The position numbers and the translations under genes are program-made. From the NCBI RefSeq assembly GCF_001425825.1, contig NZ_LMDM01000001.1, forward strand, positions 318,204 through 382,203: a stretch of DNA of 64,000 nucleotides, in the 5' to 3' direction. The notes below the pieces were generated by a model. It saw only the letters and a list, made by a program, of their open reading frames with translations, was not told the origin of the DNA and searched no databases. This document shows positions 40,719 through 50,525 of the stretch, in pieces. The stretch comes from Rhizobacter sp. Root1238. Its GTDB lineage: Bacteria > Pseudomonadota > Gammaproteobacteria > Burkholderiales > Burkholderiaceae_C. Numbering within the stretch: the first letter of the stretch is position 1; every line of letters begins with the position of its first letter.

Positions 40719-42620
40719 TCAGTGGCATTCGGTCGTGCCCGGCGGGCACGCGATCGCGTTGCTCTGCAGGTCCAGCCCGTCGCCGGTGCGGCCGTACAGC
40801 GCGAGCATCTTGTAGCCCGTCGCCGCCAGCGCGCTGCCGCCGTTGGCGACCGCGATGGCTGCCGAGGTGGCACCCGGGCGCAGCCGGAAGTCGGCGATCC
40901 GGCCGCTGCCGCCCTGGCCGCATTGCGAGCGGTCGCTGCAGACGGAGCCGCTGTCGAGCCCGAGCGTGCCGTGGGCGAAGGTCCACGCCAGGTTCAGCGT
41001 GGTGCCGGCGTTCGCGTCGAGCGCGAGGTCGAGCAGGGCCTGCCGGGCGGTGCCCGTCAGGTCGGTCCACGGCAGGCTCGGCATCGCGGCCCAGACCGGC
41101 GGCACGCCTTCGACGTCGACCTCGAAGCTGCTGCGCCCCGAGACCGCGAACGGCAGGCTGCAGGCATCGTCGCTGAAGGTGTTGACGGTGACGGTGCGGC
41201 CGCCGCGGAAGAAGTTGCGCACGACCACGTCGCCGGCATCGCCGTCCGGCAGCGCGACCCAGGTGTCGTCGGCACTGCGCAACGCGCCGTTCGCCGGATC
41301 CAGGCTGCGCTCGTTGCTGAACCCGTTCTGCTGCCACAGCGACAGCCGCGGCACGCCGGCACCGAAGCGCTTGTAGTACGCGATGGTCACGAGCGCCTGG
41401 TCGGCGTTGCGCTGCACCACCTGCGCGCACTGCAGGCCGCTGACGGCCTGGATGTCGAACGCGATCGCGCGCGAGTAGCTGGCGACGGGCGTGTCGCCGT
41501 CGATGCGCACGTCGCGCTGCGCCTTCGCCGAGGCATGCAGTTGCACCGGGTCGACATCGCCGAGGAACTTCCACGCGCCGCTCTCGCGCGTGACGCCCAT
41601 GCCGCTGCCCACCGGCTGCACGCCGCCGTCCCGGTCCTGCAGCACGAAGCTGACGCGGCACACCGGCTGCGCGCCGTCGAGGTCGCAGCGGCCGAGCGTC
41701 GGGCTCAGCAGCCGCGAGCCGAACATGTCCTGCGACGCGAACATCCCGCACAGGCCGGCGGCGACCGCGCTCGCGCCGCTCAGCGGCGCGCCGTCGTCGG
41801 TGCTCATGCGCGCGCCGCTCGCGAGCTGCGACGCGAGGCCGCTGCTGCACGCGCCCGCGCCGGCCATCGCCTGCGTCATGTTGGCGAACAGCGTCTCCAG
41901 CCCGCCGAGCGACAGCTCGCCGGCGCCGTTGGCCACGGTCACTGCGCCGACCGTCGAGCCCTGCTCGAGGTACAGGTTGCCGCTGCCCAGGCGCGGCGTG
42001 ATCTGCACGAAGGCCTTGTCGTCGACGCCGGTGGTCACGCCGACGGCGTCGAGCACCTTGTCGTAGCCGCTGCGCGAGCCGGCCGACAGCGCGCCGGTGA
42101 TGAAGTCGAAATCGGCCGCGACGTTGCCGCTCAGCACGCCCGACAGGCCAGCCCGCAGCTGCGCCTGCGCGCCGGCGACGGCGCCCGCGTCGAGCACGCT
42201 GCTGCTGCCCGCCATCAGGTCGGCCGGCGACTGGCCGGCCGCCAGCAGCACGGTGGCGCTGGTCAGCGGCGTCACCTGCGCGGTGCCGGGGCCTTGCACG
42301 ACCGAGTACAGGCATTGGTAGTTCGCACCCGCATAGCCGCAGGCCTCGATGCGGAACGGCGCCTTGCCGGTCAGCGCGGGCACCGTGAAGCTGCCGTCGG
42401 CGCCGACCGCGATGTCGTGCGCGACCAGCACGCCGTCGGCGTCCAGGATGCGCAGCGTGCCACCGGTGATCGGCGCGCCGACCGCGACCGAGCCGCTGAG
42501 CTGCGTGGTCGGCGTGGTCGATGCCGGCGCGGCGTTCTGCGACGACGGCGAGCCGCCGCAGGCGGCCAGCGCGAGCACGGCCAGGACGGAGAGGGTGAAA
42601 CGGTGGGATCCGAGGTTCAT
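40719..42620 (-). CDS. Large Cys-containing lipoprotein of unknown function
   Basis: A 633-residue lipoprotein. The signal ends in the lipobox LALAAC, followed by Gly-Gly-Ser. The first mature domain (LSGSVAVGAPITGGTLRILDADG and AVGADGSFTVPALTG) looks like a carboxypeptidase-regulatory/CNA-B-type beta domain. The remainder, with many paired Cys, is not recognised. AAGGAG lies at the correct spacing upstream of the ATG. It is transcribed divergently from the ABC transporter genes. Confidence 0.8.
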   Translation of the reverse strand: MNLGSHRFTLSVLAVLALAACGGSPSSQNAAPASTTPTTQLSGSVAVGAPITGGTLRILDADGVLVAHDIAVGADGSFTVPALTGKAPFRIEACGYAGANYQCLYSVVQGPGTAQVTPLTSATVLLAAGQSPADLMAGSSSVLDAGAVAGAQAQLRAGLSGVLSGNVAADFDFITGALSAGSRSGYDKVLDAVGVTTGVDDKAFVQITPRLGSGNLYLEQGSTVGAVTVANGAGELSLGGLETLFANMTQAMAGAGACSSGLASQLASGARMSTDDGAPLSGASAVAAGLCGMFASQDMFGSRLLSPTLGRCDLDGAQPVCRVSFVLQDRDGGVQPVGSGMGVTRESGAWKFLGDVDPVQLHASAKAQRDVRIDGDTPVASYSRAIAFDIQAVSGLQCAQVVQRNADQALVTIAYYKRFGAGVPRLSLWQQNGFSNERSLDPANGALRSADDTWVALPDGDAGDVVVRNFFRGGRTVTVNTFSDDACSLPFAVSGRSSFEVDVEGVPPVWAAMPSLPWTDLTGTARQALLDLALDANAGTTLNLAWTFAHGTLGLDSGSVCSDRSQCGQGGSGRIADFRLRPGATSAAIAVANGGSALAATGYKMLALYGRTGDGLDLQSNAIACPPGTTECH

Positions 42621-42846
42621 GGCGCTCCTTCGCGACCGGCAAGATGGCAAGAACGCACGGTGCCGTCCCGGAAGCGATTTCCGGCGGCCCGTGGTGACCC
42701 GTCTTCGGCGCGGCCACGGCGCGCTTGAGTCGGGGTCTCCCGCCCGAACGTGACTTCGTGACGTGCCGGCGCCTACGCAGCAACCCTCACGGGCCGGATG
42801 GGCATCGGGGCTAAAGTCGGCGGTTCCTCGGATCCGGATTCGCACC

Positions 42847-43881
42847 ATGCAACGTCGTGACATCCTCCTGCGCAGCGCCGCCGCCGGCGCGGTGGCCGCC
42901 TTTCCCGCCTTGCTGCATGCACAGGCGCTCGACAAGCCGAAGCTGACGGTCGCGGTCGGCGGCAAGAACCTGCTGTACTACCTGCCGCTGACGATCGCCG
43001 AGAGCCTCGGCTACTTCAAGGCCGAGGGGCTCGAGGTGACGATCGTCGACTTCGCCGGCGGTTCGCGCGCGCTGCAGGCGGTGGTCGGCGGCAGCGCCGA
43101 CGTGGTGTCCGGCGCGTTCGAGCACACGCTGAACATGCAGGTCAAGGGCCAGCGCATGCGCGCGTTCGCGCTGCAGGGCCGGGCGCCGCAGATCGTGCTG
43201 GGCGTCAACCCGAAGACGATGCCGGCCTTCAAGGGCATCGCCGACCTGAAGGGCAAGAAGATCGGCGTCACCGCACCGGGTTCGTCGACCAACGTGCTCG
43301 CGAACTTCGTGCTCGCGAAGGCCGGGCTGAAGCCGAGCGACGTGTCGATCATCGGCGTGGGCGCCGGCAGCGGCGCGGTCGCGGCGATGCGCTCCGGCCA
43401 GATCGACGCGATGAGCAACCTCGACCCGGTGATCACGCTGCTGCAGCGCAGCGGCGACCTGAAGATCGTCTCCGACACCCGCATCGTCGCCGAAGCCGAC
43501 AAGGTGTTCGGCGGGCCGATGCCGGCCGGCTGCCTGTACGCGCCGCAGACCTTCATCGACAAGAACCCGCTGGCGACGCAGGCGCTCGCGAATGCGCTGG
43601 TGCGGGCCGACAAGTGGATCCAGGCCGCCGGCCCGGGCGAGATCATCAAGGCGGTGCCGGAAAGCTACCTGCTCGGCGACCGCGCCGTCTACATCGACGC
43701 CTTCCTGGCGGCCAAGGGCGCGTTGTCGGTCGATGGGCTGATGCCGGAGGCCGGCCCCGAGACCGCGCGCCGCGCACTCGCGAGCGTCGACCCCGAGATC
43801 GCCGCGGCGAAGCTGGACCTGTCGGCCGTCTACACGAACGACTTCGTGAAGAAGGCCAACGCGAAGTACCCGAAGGCATGA
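42847..43881 (+). CDS. ABC transporter substrate-binding protein (NMT1/SsuA type)
   Basis: A 344-residue periplasmic binding protein. The N terminus has a twin-arginine-like signal (MQRRDILLRSAAAGAVAAFP...HAQA). The mature part shows YYLPLTIAESLGYFKAEGLEV, LKGKKIGVTAPGSSTN and MRSGQIDAMSNLDPV, typical of the NitT/TauT/SsuA/ThiY group. The ligand cannot be told from sequence. It is followed, with a 4-bp overlap (ATGA), by the ATPase and then the permease, a complete importer. Confidence 0.9.
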   Translation: MQRRDILLRSAAAGAVAAFPALLHAQALDKPKLTVAVGGKNLLYYLPLTIAESLGYFKAEGLEVTIVDFAGGSRALQAVVGGSADVVSGAFEHTLNMQVKGQRMRAFALQGRAPQIVLGVNPKTMPAFKGIADLKGKKIGVTAPGSSTNVLANFVLAKAGLKPSDVSIIGVGAGSGAVAAMRSGQIDAMSNLDPVITLLQRSGDLKIVSDTRIVAEADKVFGGPMPAGCLYAPQTFIDKNPLATQALANALVRADKWIQAAGPGEIIKAVPESYLLGDRAVYIDAFLAAKGALSVDGLMPEAGPETARRALASVDPEIAAAKLDLSAVYTNDFVKKANAKYPKA

Positions 43882-44684
43882 CCGCGGACCGAGCGCTGCA
43901 GTTCGACGGCGTCAGCTGCACCTTCATCTCGCGCGACGACCCGGGCCAGCGCTACACCGCGGTGCGCGATGTCTCGCTGACCGTCGGCGCCGGCGAGTTC
44001 GTCTCGGTGGTCGGGCCGACCGGCTGCGGCAAGAGCACGCTGCTCAACATGGCGGCCGGGCTGCTGACGCCGAGCAGCGGCACCGTCAGCGTGTTCGGGC
44101 AGCCGCTCGCCGGGCTGAACTCGAAGGCCGGCTACATGTTCCAGGCGGAAAGCCTGATGCCGTGGCGCACAGCGCTCGGCAACGTGATGGCCGGGCTGGA
44201 GTTCCGCGGCGTCGCCGACGCGAAGGCGCAGGCCGGCGACTGGCTGCGCCGCGTTGGCCTGGGCGGCTTCGGCGACCGCTACCCGCACCAGCTGTCGGGT
44301 GGCATGCGCAAGCGCGTGAGCCTGGCGCAGACGCTGGCGCTCGACCCCGACATCATCCTGATGGACGAGCCGTTCTCGGCGCTCGACGTCCAGACCCGGC
44401 AGTTGATGGAGAACGAGGTGCTGGCCTTGTGGGCCGCGAAGAAGAAGGCGGTGCTGTTCATCACGCACGACCTCGACGAGGCGATCGCGATGAGCGACCG
44501 CGTGGTCTGCCTGAGCGCCGGCCCGGGCTCGCACCCGATCGGCGAATTCCGCATCGACCTCGAGCGCCCGCGCGACGTGGCCGAGGTGCGGGCGACGCCG
44601 CGCTTCGTCGAGCTGCACCAGGCGATCTGGTCGGTGCTGCGCGACGAGGTGGTCAAGGGCTACCAGCAGCAACTCGCGGCCTGA
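43878..44684 (+). CDS. ABC transporter ATP-binding protein (NitT/TauT type)
   Basis: A 268-residue ATPase: Walker A VVGPTGCGKSTLLN, Q-loop MFQAESLMPWR, signature LSGGMRKRVSLAQ, Walker B IILMDEPFSAL, and His in FITHDLDEA. It powers the adjacent permease for import. The start overlaps the binding-protein gene. Confidence 0.94.
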   Translation: MTADRALQFDGVSCTFISRDDPGQRYTAVRDVSLTVGAGEFVSVVGPTGCGKSTLLNMAAGLLTPSSGTVSVFGQPLAGLNSKAGYMFQAESLMPWRTALGNVMAGLEFRGVADAKAQAGDWLRRVGLGGFGDRYPHQLSGGMRKRVSLAQTLALDPDIILMDEPFSALDVQTRQLMENEVLALWAAKKKAVLFITHDLDEAIAMSDRVVCLSAGPGSHPIGEFRIDLERPRDVAEVRATPRFVELHQAIWSVLRDEVVKGYQQQLAA

Positions 44685-44694
44685 CGTGACGACC

Positions 44695-45522
44695 ATGTGG
44701 AAATTCATCAAGCCGCGTCCCGGCAACCTGCGCGTCTGGCAGCTCGGGCTGCTGGTCGCGATCTTCGCGTCGTGGCACCTGCTGACCGCGCCCGGGTTGA
44801 TCCGCCCGTTCCTGTTCGACAACGACCGGCAGGCGGCGTTCTTCTTCGGCGAGCCGCTGAAGATCTTCGGCCGCGTGTGGGCCTGGTTCGTGACCGGCGC
44901 CGACATCTACCACCACCTGTGGATCACGCTGCAGGAGACGGTGCTCGCGTTCGGCATCGGCACCGCGATGGGGCTGGGTTGCGGGCTGTGGCTCGCGCTG
45001 AGCCCGATGGCGGCGGCGATCTGCGAGCCCTACATCAAGGCGCTGAACTCGATGCCGCGGGTGATCCTCGCGCCGATCTTCGCGGTGTGGTTCGGGCTCG
45101 GTGTCGCGAGCAAGGTGGCGCTGGGCATCACGCTGGTGTTCTTCATCGTGTTCTTCAACGTCTACCAGGGCGTGAAGGAGGTGAGCCCGGTGGTGCTCGC
45201 GAACGCGCGCATGCTGGGCGCGAGCCGGCGCCAGCTGCTGCGGCACGTGTACCTGCCGAGCGCGACCAGCTGGGTGTTCAGCTCGCTGCACACCAGCGTC
45301 GGCCTGGCCTTCGTCGGCGCGGTGGTCGGCGAGTACCTCGGCTCGGCCGAGGGCGTCGGCTACCTGATCCTGCAGGCCGAGGGCTCGTTCGACATCAACA
45401 CCGTGATGGCCGGCATCCTGGTGCTGACGGCCTTCGCGCTGCTGCTGGACGCCGCGGTGGGCTGGGGCGAGCGGCGGCTGATGAAATGGCAGCCGAAGAG
45501 CGGGGAAACCGAGAAACTCTGA
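44695..45522 (+). CDS. ABC transporter permease (NitT/TauT type)
   Basis: A 275-residue BPD-type permease with about six membrane segments. The EAA loop appears around NARMLGASRRQLLRHVYLPSA, and the helices include LGLLVAIFASWHLLTAPG at the N terminus. It completes the importer with the two genes upstream. ATG 44695 is used; a GTG at 44686 is also possible. Confidence 0.92.
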   Translation: MWKFIKPRPGNLRVWQLGLLVAIFASWHLLTAPGLIRPFLFDNDRQAAFFFGEPLKIFGRVWAWFVTGADIYHHLWITLQETVLAFGIGTAMGLGCGLWLALSPMAAAICEPYIKALNSMPRVILAPIFAVWFGLGVASKVALGITLVFFIVFFNVYQGVKEVSPVVLANARMLGASRRQLLRHVYLPSATSWVFSSLHTSVGLAFVGAVVGEYLGSAEGVGYLILQAEGSFDINTVMAGILVLTAFALLLDAAVGWGERRLMKWQPKSGETEKL

Positions 45523-45595
45523 GCGGGGCAGCGGGCGGCGAAGTCGCCGACAATGCGGCCTTCGTCAAATCAGCGGCCTGTTCCGTTCCAGCCCC

Positions 45596-46285
45596 ATGTC
45601 GACATCACGCCTGATTCCGTTGTTCGCGATGGTTGCCCTGACCGCCTGCGGCGGCGGGGGCAGCGACGCTCCCTCGTACCCGCCCGCGCCGACCTTTCCG
45701 CCCGCGCCGGTTTCGATCCCGGCCGCGCCGGCAACCAGCTGCAGCGATGCCGGCAAGGCGGCCGCCGCCGCCAGCACGGCCACCAACACCGTCTGCATGC
45801 TCACCACGCATGGCGAGATCGTGCTGGAGCTGTACGCCGACAAGGCGCCGATCACTGTCGAGAACTTCCTGAAGTACGCGGCGGCCAAGCGCTACGACAA
45901 CACGCTGCTGCACCGCGTCGTCAAGGGCTTCGTCGTGCAGGGCGGCGGCTACGACGCCAACTGGAAGCACATCGCGACCTACGCCCCGATCGCGCTCGAG
46001 AGCGACAAGGGCCTGAGCAACGTGCGCGGCACGATCGCGATGGCCCGCACCAGCGACGTCAACACGACGACCGCCACCAGCGAGTTCTTCTTCAACGTCG
46101 CCGACAACCACGCCTGCCTGGACATCCACCCGACCGGTGCCAACTGCGACCAGAACGGCTATGCGGTGTTCGGCAAGGTCATCGCGGGGCTCGACACCCT
46201 CGACAAGATCACCGAGCTGAAGGTCGACTACTTCGCCGCCCCGACCGTGCCCACCGCGACCTTCTGGGTCCAGCAGCTCAAGTAG
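45596..46285 (+). CDS. Peptidyl-prolyl cis-trans isomerase (cyclophilin type), lipoprotein
   Basis: A 229-residue protein with a lipoprotein signal (LTAC followed by four Gly), a Pro-rich linker, and a cyclophilin domain: TTHGEIVLELYADKAPITVENF, HRVVKGFVVQGGGYD, RGTIAMARTSDVNT and SEFFFNVADN. It would assist folding in the periplasm from the membrane. It is close to the E. coli PpiA/PpiB type in its core; the loop CLDIHPTGANCDQNG is a Cys-containing insertion. Confidence 0.93.
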   Translation: MSTSRLIPLFAMVALTACGGGGSDAPSYPPAPTFPPAPVSIPAAPATSCSDAGKAAAAASTATNTVCMLTTHGEIVLELYADKAPITVENFLKYAAAKRYDNTLLHRVVKGFVVQGGGYDANWKHIATYAPIALESDKGLSNVRGTIAMARTSDVNTTTATSEFFFNVADNHACLDIHPTGANCDQNGYAVFGKVIAGLDTLDKITELKVDYFAAPTVPTATFWVQQLK

Positions 46286-46297
46286 CCGCGCAGGCGC

Positions 46298-47818
<1,521 letters not shown>

Positions 47819-47898
47819 GGCGTGGTCTCCTGAAACGGTGGGGGTGCGAATCCAGTCTAGGAGTCGAGCCGCCACTTGCCAATGCGATCACGGTGACT

Positions 47899-47924
47899 TC
47901 ATTGTTCGATAATCTGAACAATGA
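47899..47924. promoter_or_regulatory. Inverted repeat overlapping the LysR start codon
   Basis: Two perfect 9-bp arms (TCATTGTTC and GAACAATGA) separated by 8 bases, in the gap between mmsA and the LysR gene. The right arm includes the LysR ATG at 47921, so a bound regulator would block its own translation start or promoter. The spacing and dyad fit a LysR-type site. Confidence 0.6.
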
Positions 47925-48913
47925 CGACCACAGACCAACGCATCGACCTGCTCTGGCCGCAGGTGCACACGCTGACGCTGCTGGGCCAGCTGGCCAGCTT
48001 CACGCAAGTGGCGCAGCGGCTCGGGCTGTCGAAGGCGGCGGTCAGCCAGCGCATCACCGAGCTGGAGCGGGCCGTCGGCCAGCCGCTGGTGCAGCGCACC
48101 ACCCGTTCGGTGCGGCTGACCGATGCCGGCCGGCGGCTGGTCGAGCAGACCGGCGAGGCCTTCGAGCTGATCGCGCGCAGCGTCGTCGAGGCGCGCGACC
48201 AGGCGGCGCAGCCGCGCGGGCTGGTGCGCATCACCGCGCCGGTCGCGCTCGGGCGGCAGCATGTGGCGCCGCACCTCGAGGCCTTCGTGCGGGCGCACCC
48301 CGACATCCGCGTCGAGCTCGACCTGTCGGACCGCCTCGTTACGCTGGCGCACGAGGGCTTCGACCTGGCGGTGCGGCACACCAGTGCGCCGCCGGAGAAC
48401 CACGTGGCCTGGAAGCTCTGCGCGTCGCGCGCGCTGCTGGTGGCGAACCGCGCCTACCTGAAACGGCAGGGCACGCCCAAGGCACCGGCCGACCTGGCCG
48501 CCCATGCCTGCCTGACCTACCTGCGACCGGGCCCGGCGGTGTGGCAGTTCGAGCGCCATGCGCAGGCGGGCGAGCCGCAGCGGGAGAGCGTCGTCGCGCA
48601 AGGGCCGCTGCGGGCCGGCAACAGCGAGGTGCTGCGTGACGCGGCGCTGGCCGGGCTCGGCATCGCGCTGCTGCCCGATTTCAGCGCGGCGGCGGCGCTG
48701 CGCGCCGGCAAGCTGCGCGAGGTGCTGCCCGACTGGCGGCCGGTCGGCTTCTTCGGCGATGCGGTCTATGCGATGCGGCCGTGGAGCCCGGGCACGCCGA
48801 AGGCGGTGCAGGCGGTGGTGGCGCACCTGCGCGCGGCGCTGGCCGGCGGTTTCGGCGAAGCCTCGCTACAGTCGTCTTCTGACGAACCGGAGGGACACCA
48901 TGCTGCGCGCTGA
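47921..48913 (+). CDS. LysR-family transcriptional regulator, divergent from mmsA
   Basis: A 330-residue LysR regulator: HTH (LGQLASFTQVAQRLGLSKAAVSQRITELE) and effector domain (LVRITAPVALGRQHVAPHLEAF). It belongs to the AaeR/DsdC-like large group of betaproteobacterial LTTRs. A 26-bp inverted repeat overlaps its start codon. It ends within the start of the thioesterase gene (14-bp overlap), so the two may share a transcript. The divergent layout suggests it controls mmsA. Confidence 0.92.
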   Translation: MTTTDQRIDLLWPQVHTLTLLGQLASFTQVAQRLGLSKAAVSQRITELERAVGQPLVQRTTRSVRLTDAGRRLVEQTGEAFELIARSVVEARDQAAQPRGLVRITAPVALGRQHVAPHLEAFVRAHPDIRVELDLSDRLVTLAHEGFDLAVRHTSAPPENHVAWKLCASRALLVANRAYLKRQGTPKAPADLAAHACLTYLRPGPAVWQFERHAQAGEPQRESVVAQGPLRAGNSEVLRDAALAGLGIALLPDFSAAAALRAGKLREVLPDWRPVGFFGDAVYAMRPWSPGTPKAVQAVVAHLRAALAGGFGEASLQSSSDEPEGHHAAR

Positions 48914-49313
48914 CATCACCATCGAAGGATTCCACGAACGCCAGGCGGGCTTCGCGCCCGACCGCTTCGGCGTGCAGATCACGGCCCTCGCCGAGGGGCA
49001 CCTCGATTCGCAGATGCAGGTGCAGCCGTGGATGCTGGCGCCGAACGGCTTCCTGCACGCCGCCAGCGTGATCATGCTGGCCGACACCAGCGCCGGCTAC
49101 GCGACCATCGCGCACCTGCCCGAAGGGGCGAAGAACTTCACGACCATCGAGCTGAAGAGCAACTTCTTCAGCACCGCGAAAGAAGGCCTGCTGCGCTGCG
49201 AGGCTCGCGCCGACCACCTCGGCCGCTCGACCCAGGTCTGGTCCGCCACCGTCTTCAGCCCCCAAGGCAAGAAGATGGCCTTGTTCCGCTGCACGCAAAT
49301 CATCCTTGTGTGA
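48900..49313 (+). CDS. PaaI-type hotdog-fold thioesterase
   Basis: A 137-residue hotdog thioesterase. APNGFLHAASVIMLADTSAGYA is the PaaI/4HBT catalytic helix region (with Asn and Asp-like positions) and TIELKSNFFSTAKEGLLRCEA the following strand. GGAGGG lies upstream of the ATG. It hydrolyses acyl-CoA thioesters. The overlap with the LysR gene hints at a link with the mmsA-related acyl-CoA pathway (inference). Confidence 0.88.
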   Translation: MLRADITIEGFHERQAGFAPDRFGVQITALAEGHLDSQMQVQPWMLAPNGFLHAASVIMLADTSAGYATIAHLPEGAKNFTTIELKSNFFSTAKEGLLRCEARADHLGRSTQVWSATVFSPQGKKMALFRCTQIILV

Positions 49314-49354
49314 CGACTCGAGAGAACAGAGCGAGCGAAGCAAAGCGACGGCCC

Positions 49355-49439
49355 AGCGGCCACCGCGGAACCGGCTCCGCCGGGCCGCTGGTGGCGCCCC
49401 CTTGAGGGGGAGGCGCGCCAGCGCCTCGGGGGTGGGTCA
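49355..49439 (-). repeat. Dispersed palindromic-core repeat, copy 2
   Basis: The reverse complement of the element at 2568-2653, about 85 bp, with a few substitutions and one single-base indel by eye. It lies just after the thioesterase gene and just before the A-rich terminator of a candidate small RNA. The conserved palindromic core (CCCCCTTGAGGGGG) is intact. Confidence 0.75.
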
Positions 49440-49447
49440 CATCCAAT

Positions 49448-49478
49448 AAAAAAAAGCCCACCCTGTGAGGGGTGGGCT
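49448..49478 (-). terminator. Intrinsic terminator (minus strand)
   Basis: A perfect 9-bp stem at 49455-49463/49470-49478 with a 6-base loop, followed on the minus strand by a run of eight T. It ends the candidate small RNA; it is not placed to terminate the thioesterase message on the plus strand. Confidence 0.82.
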
Positions 49479-49535
49479 GGAAGTCCTCAAGAGAGAGGAC
49501 GTCGTTGGGATCGTTGCCGTCGGGTGACAGCCTGC
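49448..49535 (-). ncRNA. Candidate small RNA with CU-rich hairpin loop and intrinsic terminator
   Basis: On the minus strand there is a TATAGT hexamer at 49540-49545 (-10-like), then about 85 bases holding a 6-bp hairpin (GTCCTC/GAGGAC, 49483-49500) whose loop and flank are CU-rich (TCCTCTCTCTT), and a strong 9-bp terminator stem (AGCCCACCC/GGGTGGGCT) followed by eight T. No protein gene feeds this terminator. The CU-rich loop could pair with Shine-Dalgarno sequences as in known anti-SD small RNAs (inference). No good -35 is visible. Confidence 0.5.
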
Positions 49536-49825
49536 AGCGACTATAGAAGGGGGGGAATCGTTTGGGCCATCCCCAAAACGGGGGAAACGTTTTCACGTCA
49601 CTTGTGGCACAGGCGACCGATGGGCGCGTCGAAGCAGGCCGCAAAGCCAGCAACGGCGCGGCTTTGCGGTGATTGACGGATGTCGGTGCATGCCGGTCCT
49701 CGTTCAACAGGGCGTCCGAAACGATTTCAATATTTCGCCCGAAAGTTCGCATGCAATTTCCTGCGTTCGCATCGCGAATGACACTGTGGCGCGACGTTCA
49801 CACCGCGCAGCGCGACAATCCGGTG

Positions 49826-50515
49826 ATGCACCCGCCTTCCCACCGCCGTCCACCCGCGCGCACGCATGCGCCCGCCGCTGCGTTGAACGAATCCGAGATC
49901 GACGAACTGCAGGCGCGCCTCGACGCGGTGCCGGCGCCGCTCGATCCACTGGACGCCAGCATGGTCGACGGCTTCCTGTGCGGCGTGCTGGTGCAGCCGG
50001 TGCGGGTGCCGGCGCAGCGCTGGCTGCCGCTGCTGACCGATGTCGACGGGCGCGCATTGCCGGCGAACTTCGACGCTCGCCGCCTGCATGAGCTGGCGCA
50101 ACGCCGCCATGCCGAACTGAACGATGCGATCGCGCGCCGCCAGTGGTTCGACCCGTGGGTGTTCGAACTCGACGATGGGGCGGACGAAGACGATGCCAGC
50201 ATCGAGGCGGTGCTGCCCTGGGTGGCCGGCTTCGCGACCGCGATGGAGGCCTTTCCCGAGCTGATGAACGGCGACGCGCAGGCGCTGACCGAGCCGCTTG
50301 CGCTGCTGTACCGCCACCTCGACCCCGAGGACCTGGAAGACGCCGACGACCTGCTCGAAGAGATCGAATCGCTGGAACCGCCGGCCGACCTGAGCGAGGC
50401 GGTCGAAGGGCTGGTGCGCGCGACGCTGTTGCTGGCCGACGTCGGCCGGCCACTGCCGCCGCAGCAGCCGGCGCCCCGGTCGCAGCAGCGGCCGCCGCAC
50501 CGCCCGCGGCGCTGA
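49826..50515 (+). CDS. YecA/UPF0149-family protein without SEC-C motif
   Basis: A 229-residue acidic, helical protein. [23 protein letters not shown] and VLPWVAGFATAMEAFPELM are the UPF0149 family motifs. The C-terminal tail is Gln/Pro-rich (PPQQPAPRSQQRPPH) and lacks the zinc-binding SEC-C motif of its paralogue at 57911. The start at 49826 was chosen because the family core begins soon after; the frame is open to 49673. Function unknown. Confidence 0.82.
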   Translation: MHPPSHRRPPARTHAPAAALNESEIDELQARLDAVPAPLDPLDASMVDGFLCGVLVQPVRVPAQRWLPLLTDVDGRALPANFDARRLHELAQRRHAELNDAIARRQWFDPWVFELDDGADEDDASIEAVLPWVAGFATAMEAFPELMNGDAQALTEPLALLYRHLDPEDLEDADDLLEEIESLEPPADLSEAVEGLVRATLLLADVGRPLPPQQPAPRSQQRPPHRPRR

Positions 50516-50525
50516 GCCTTTCGCG

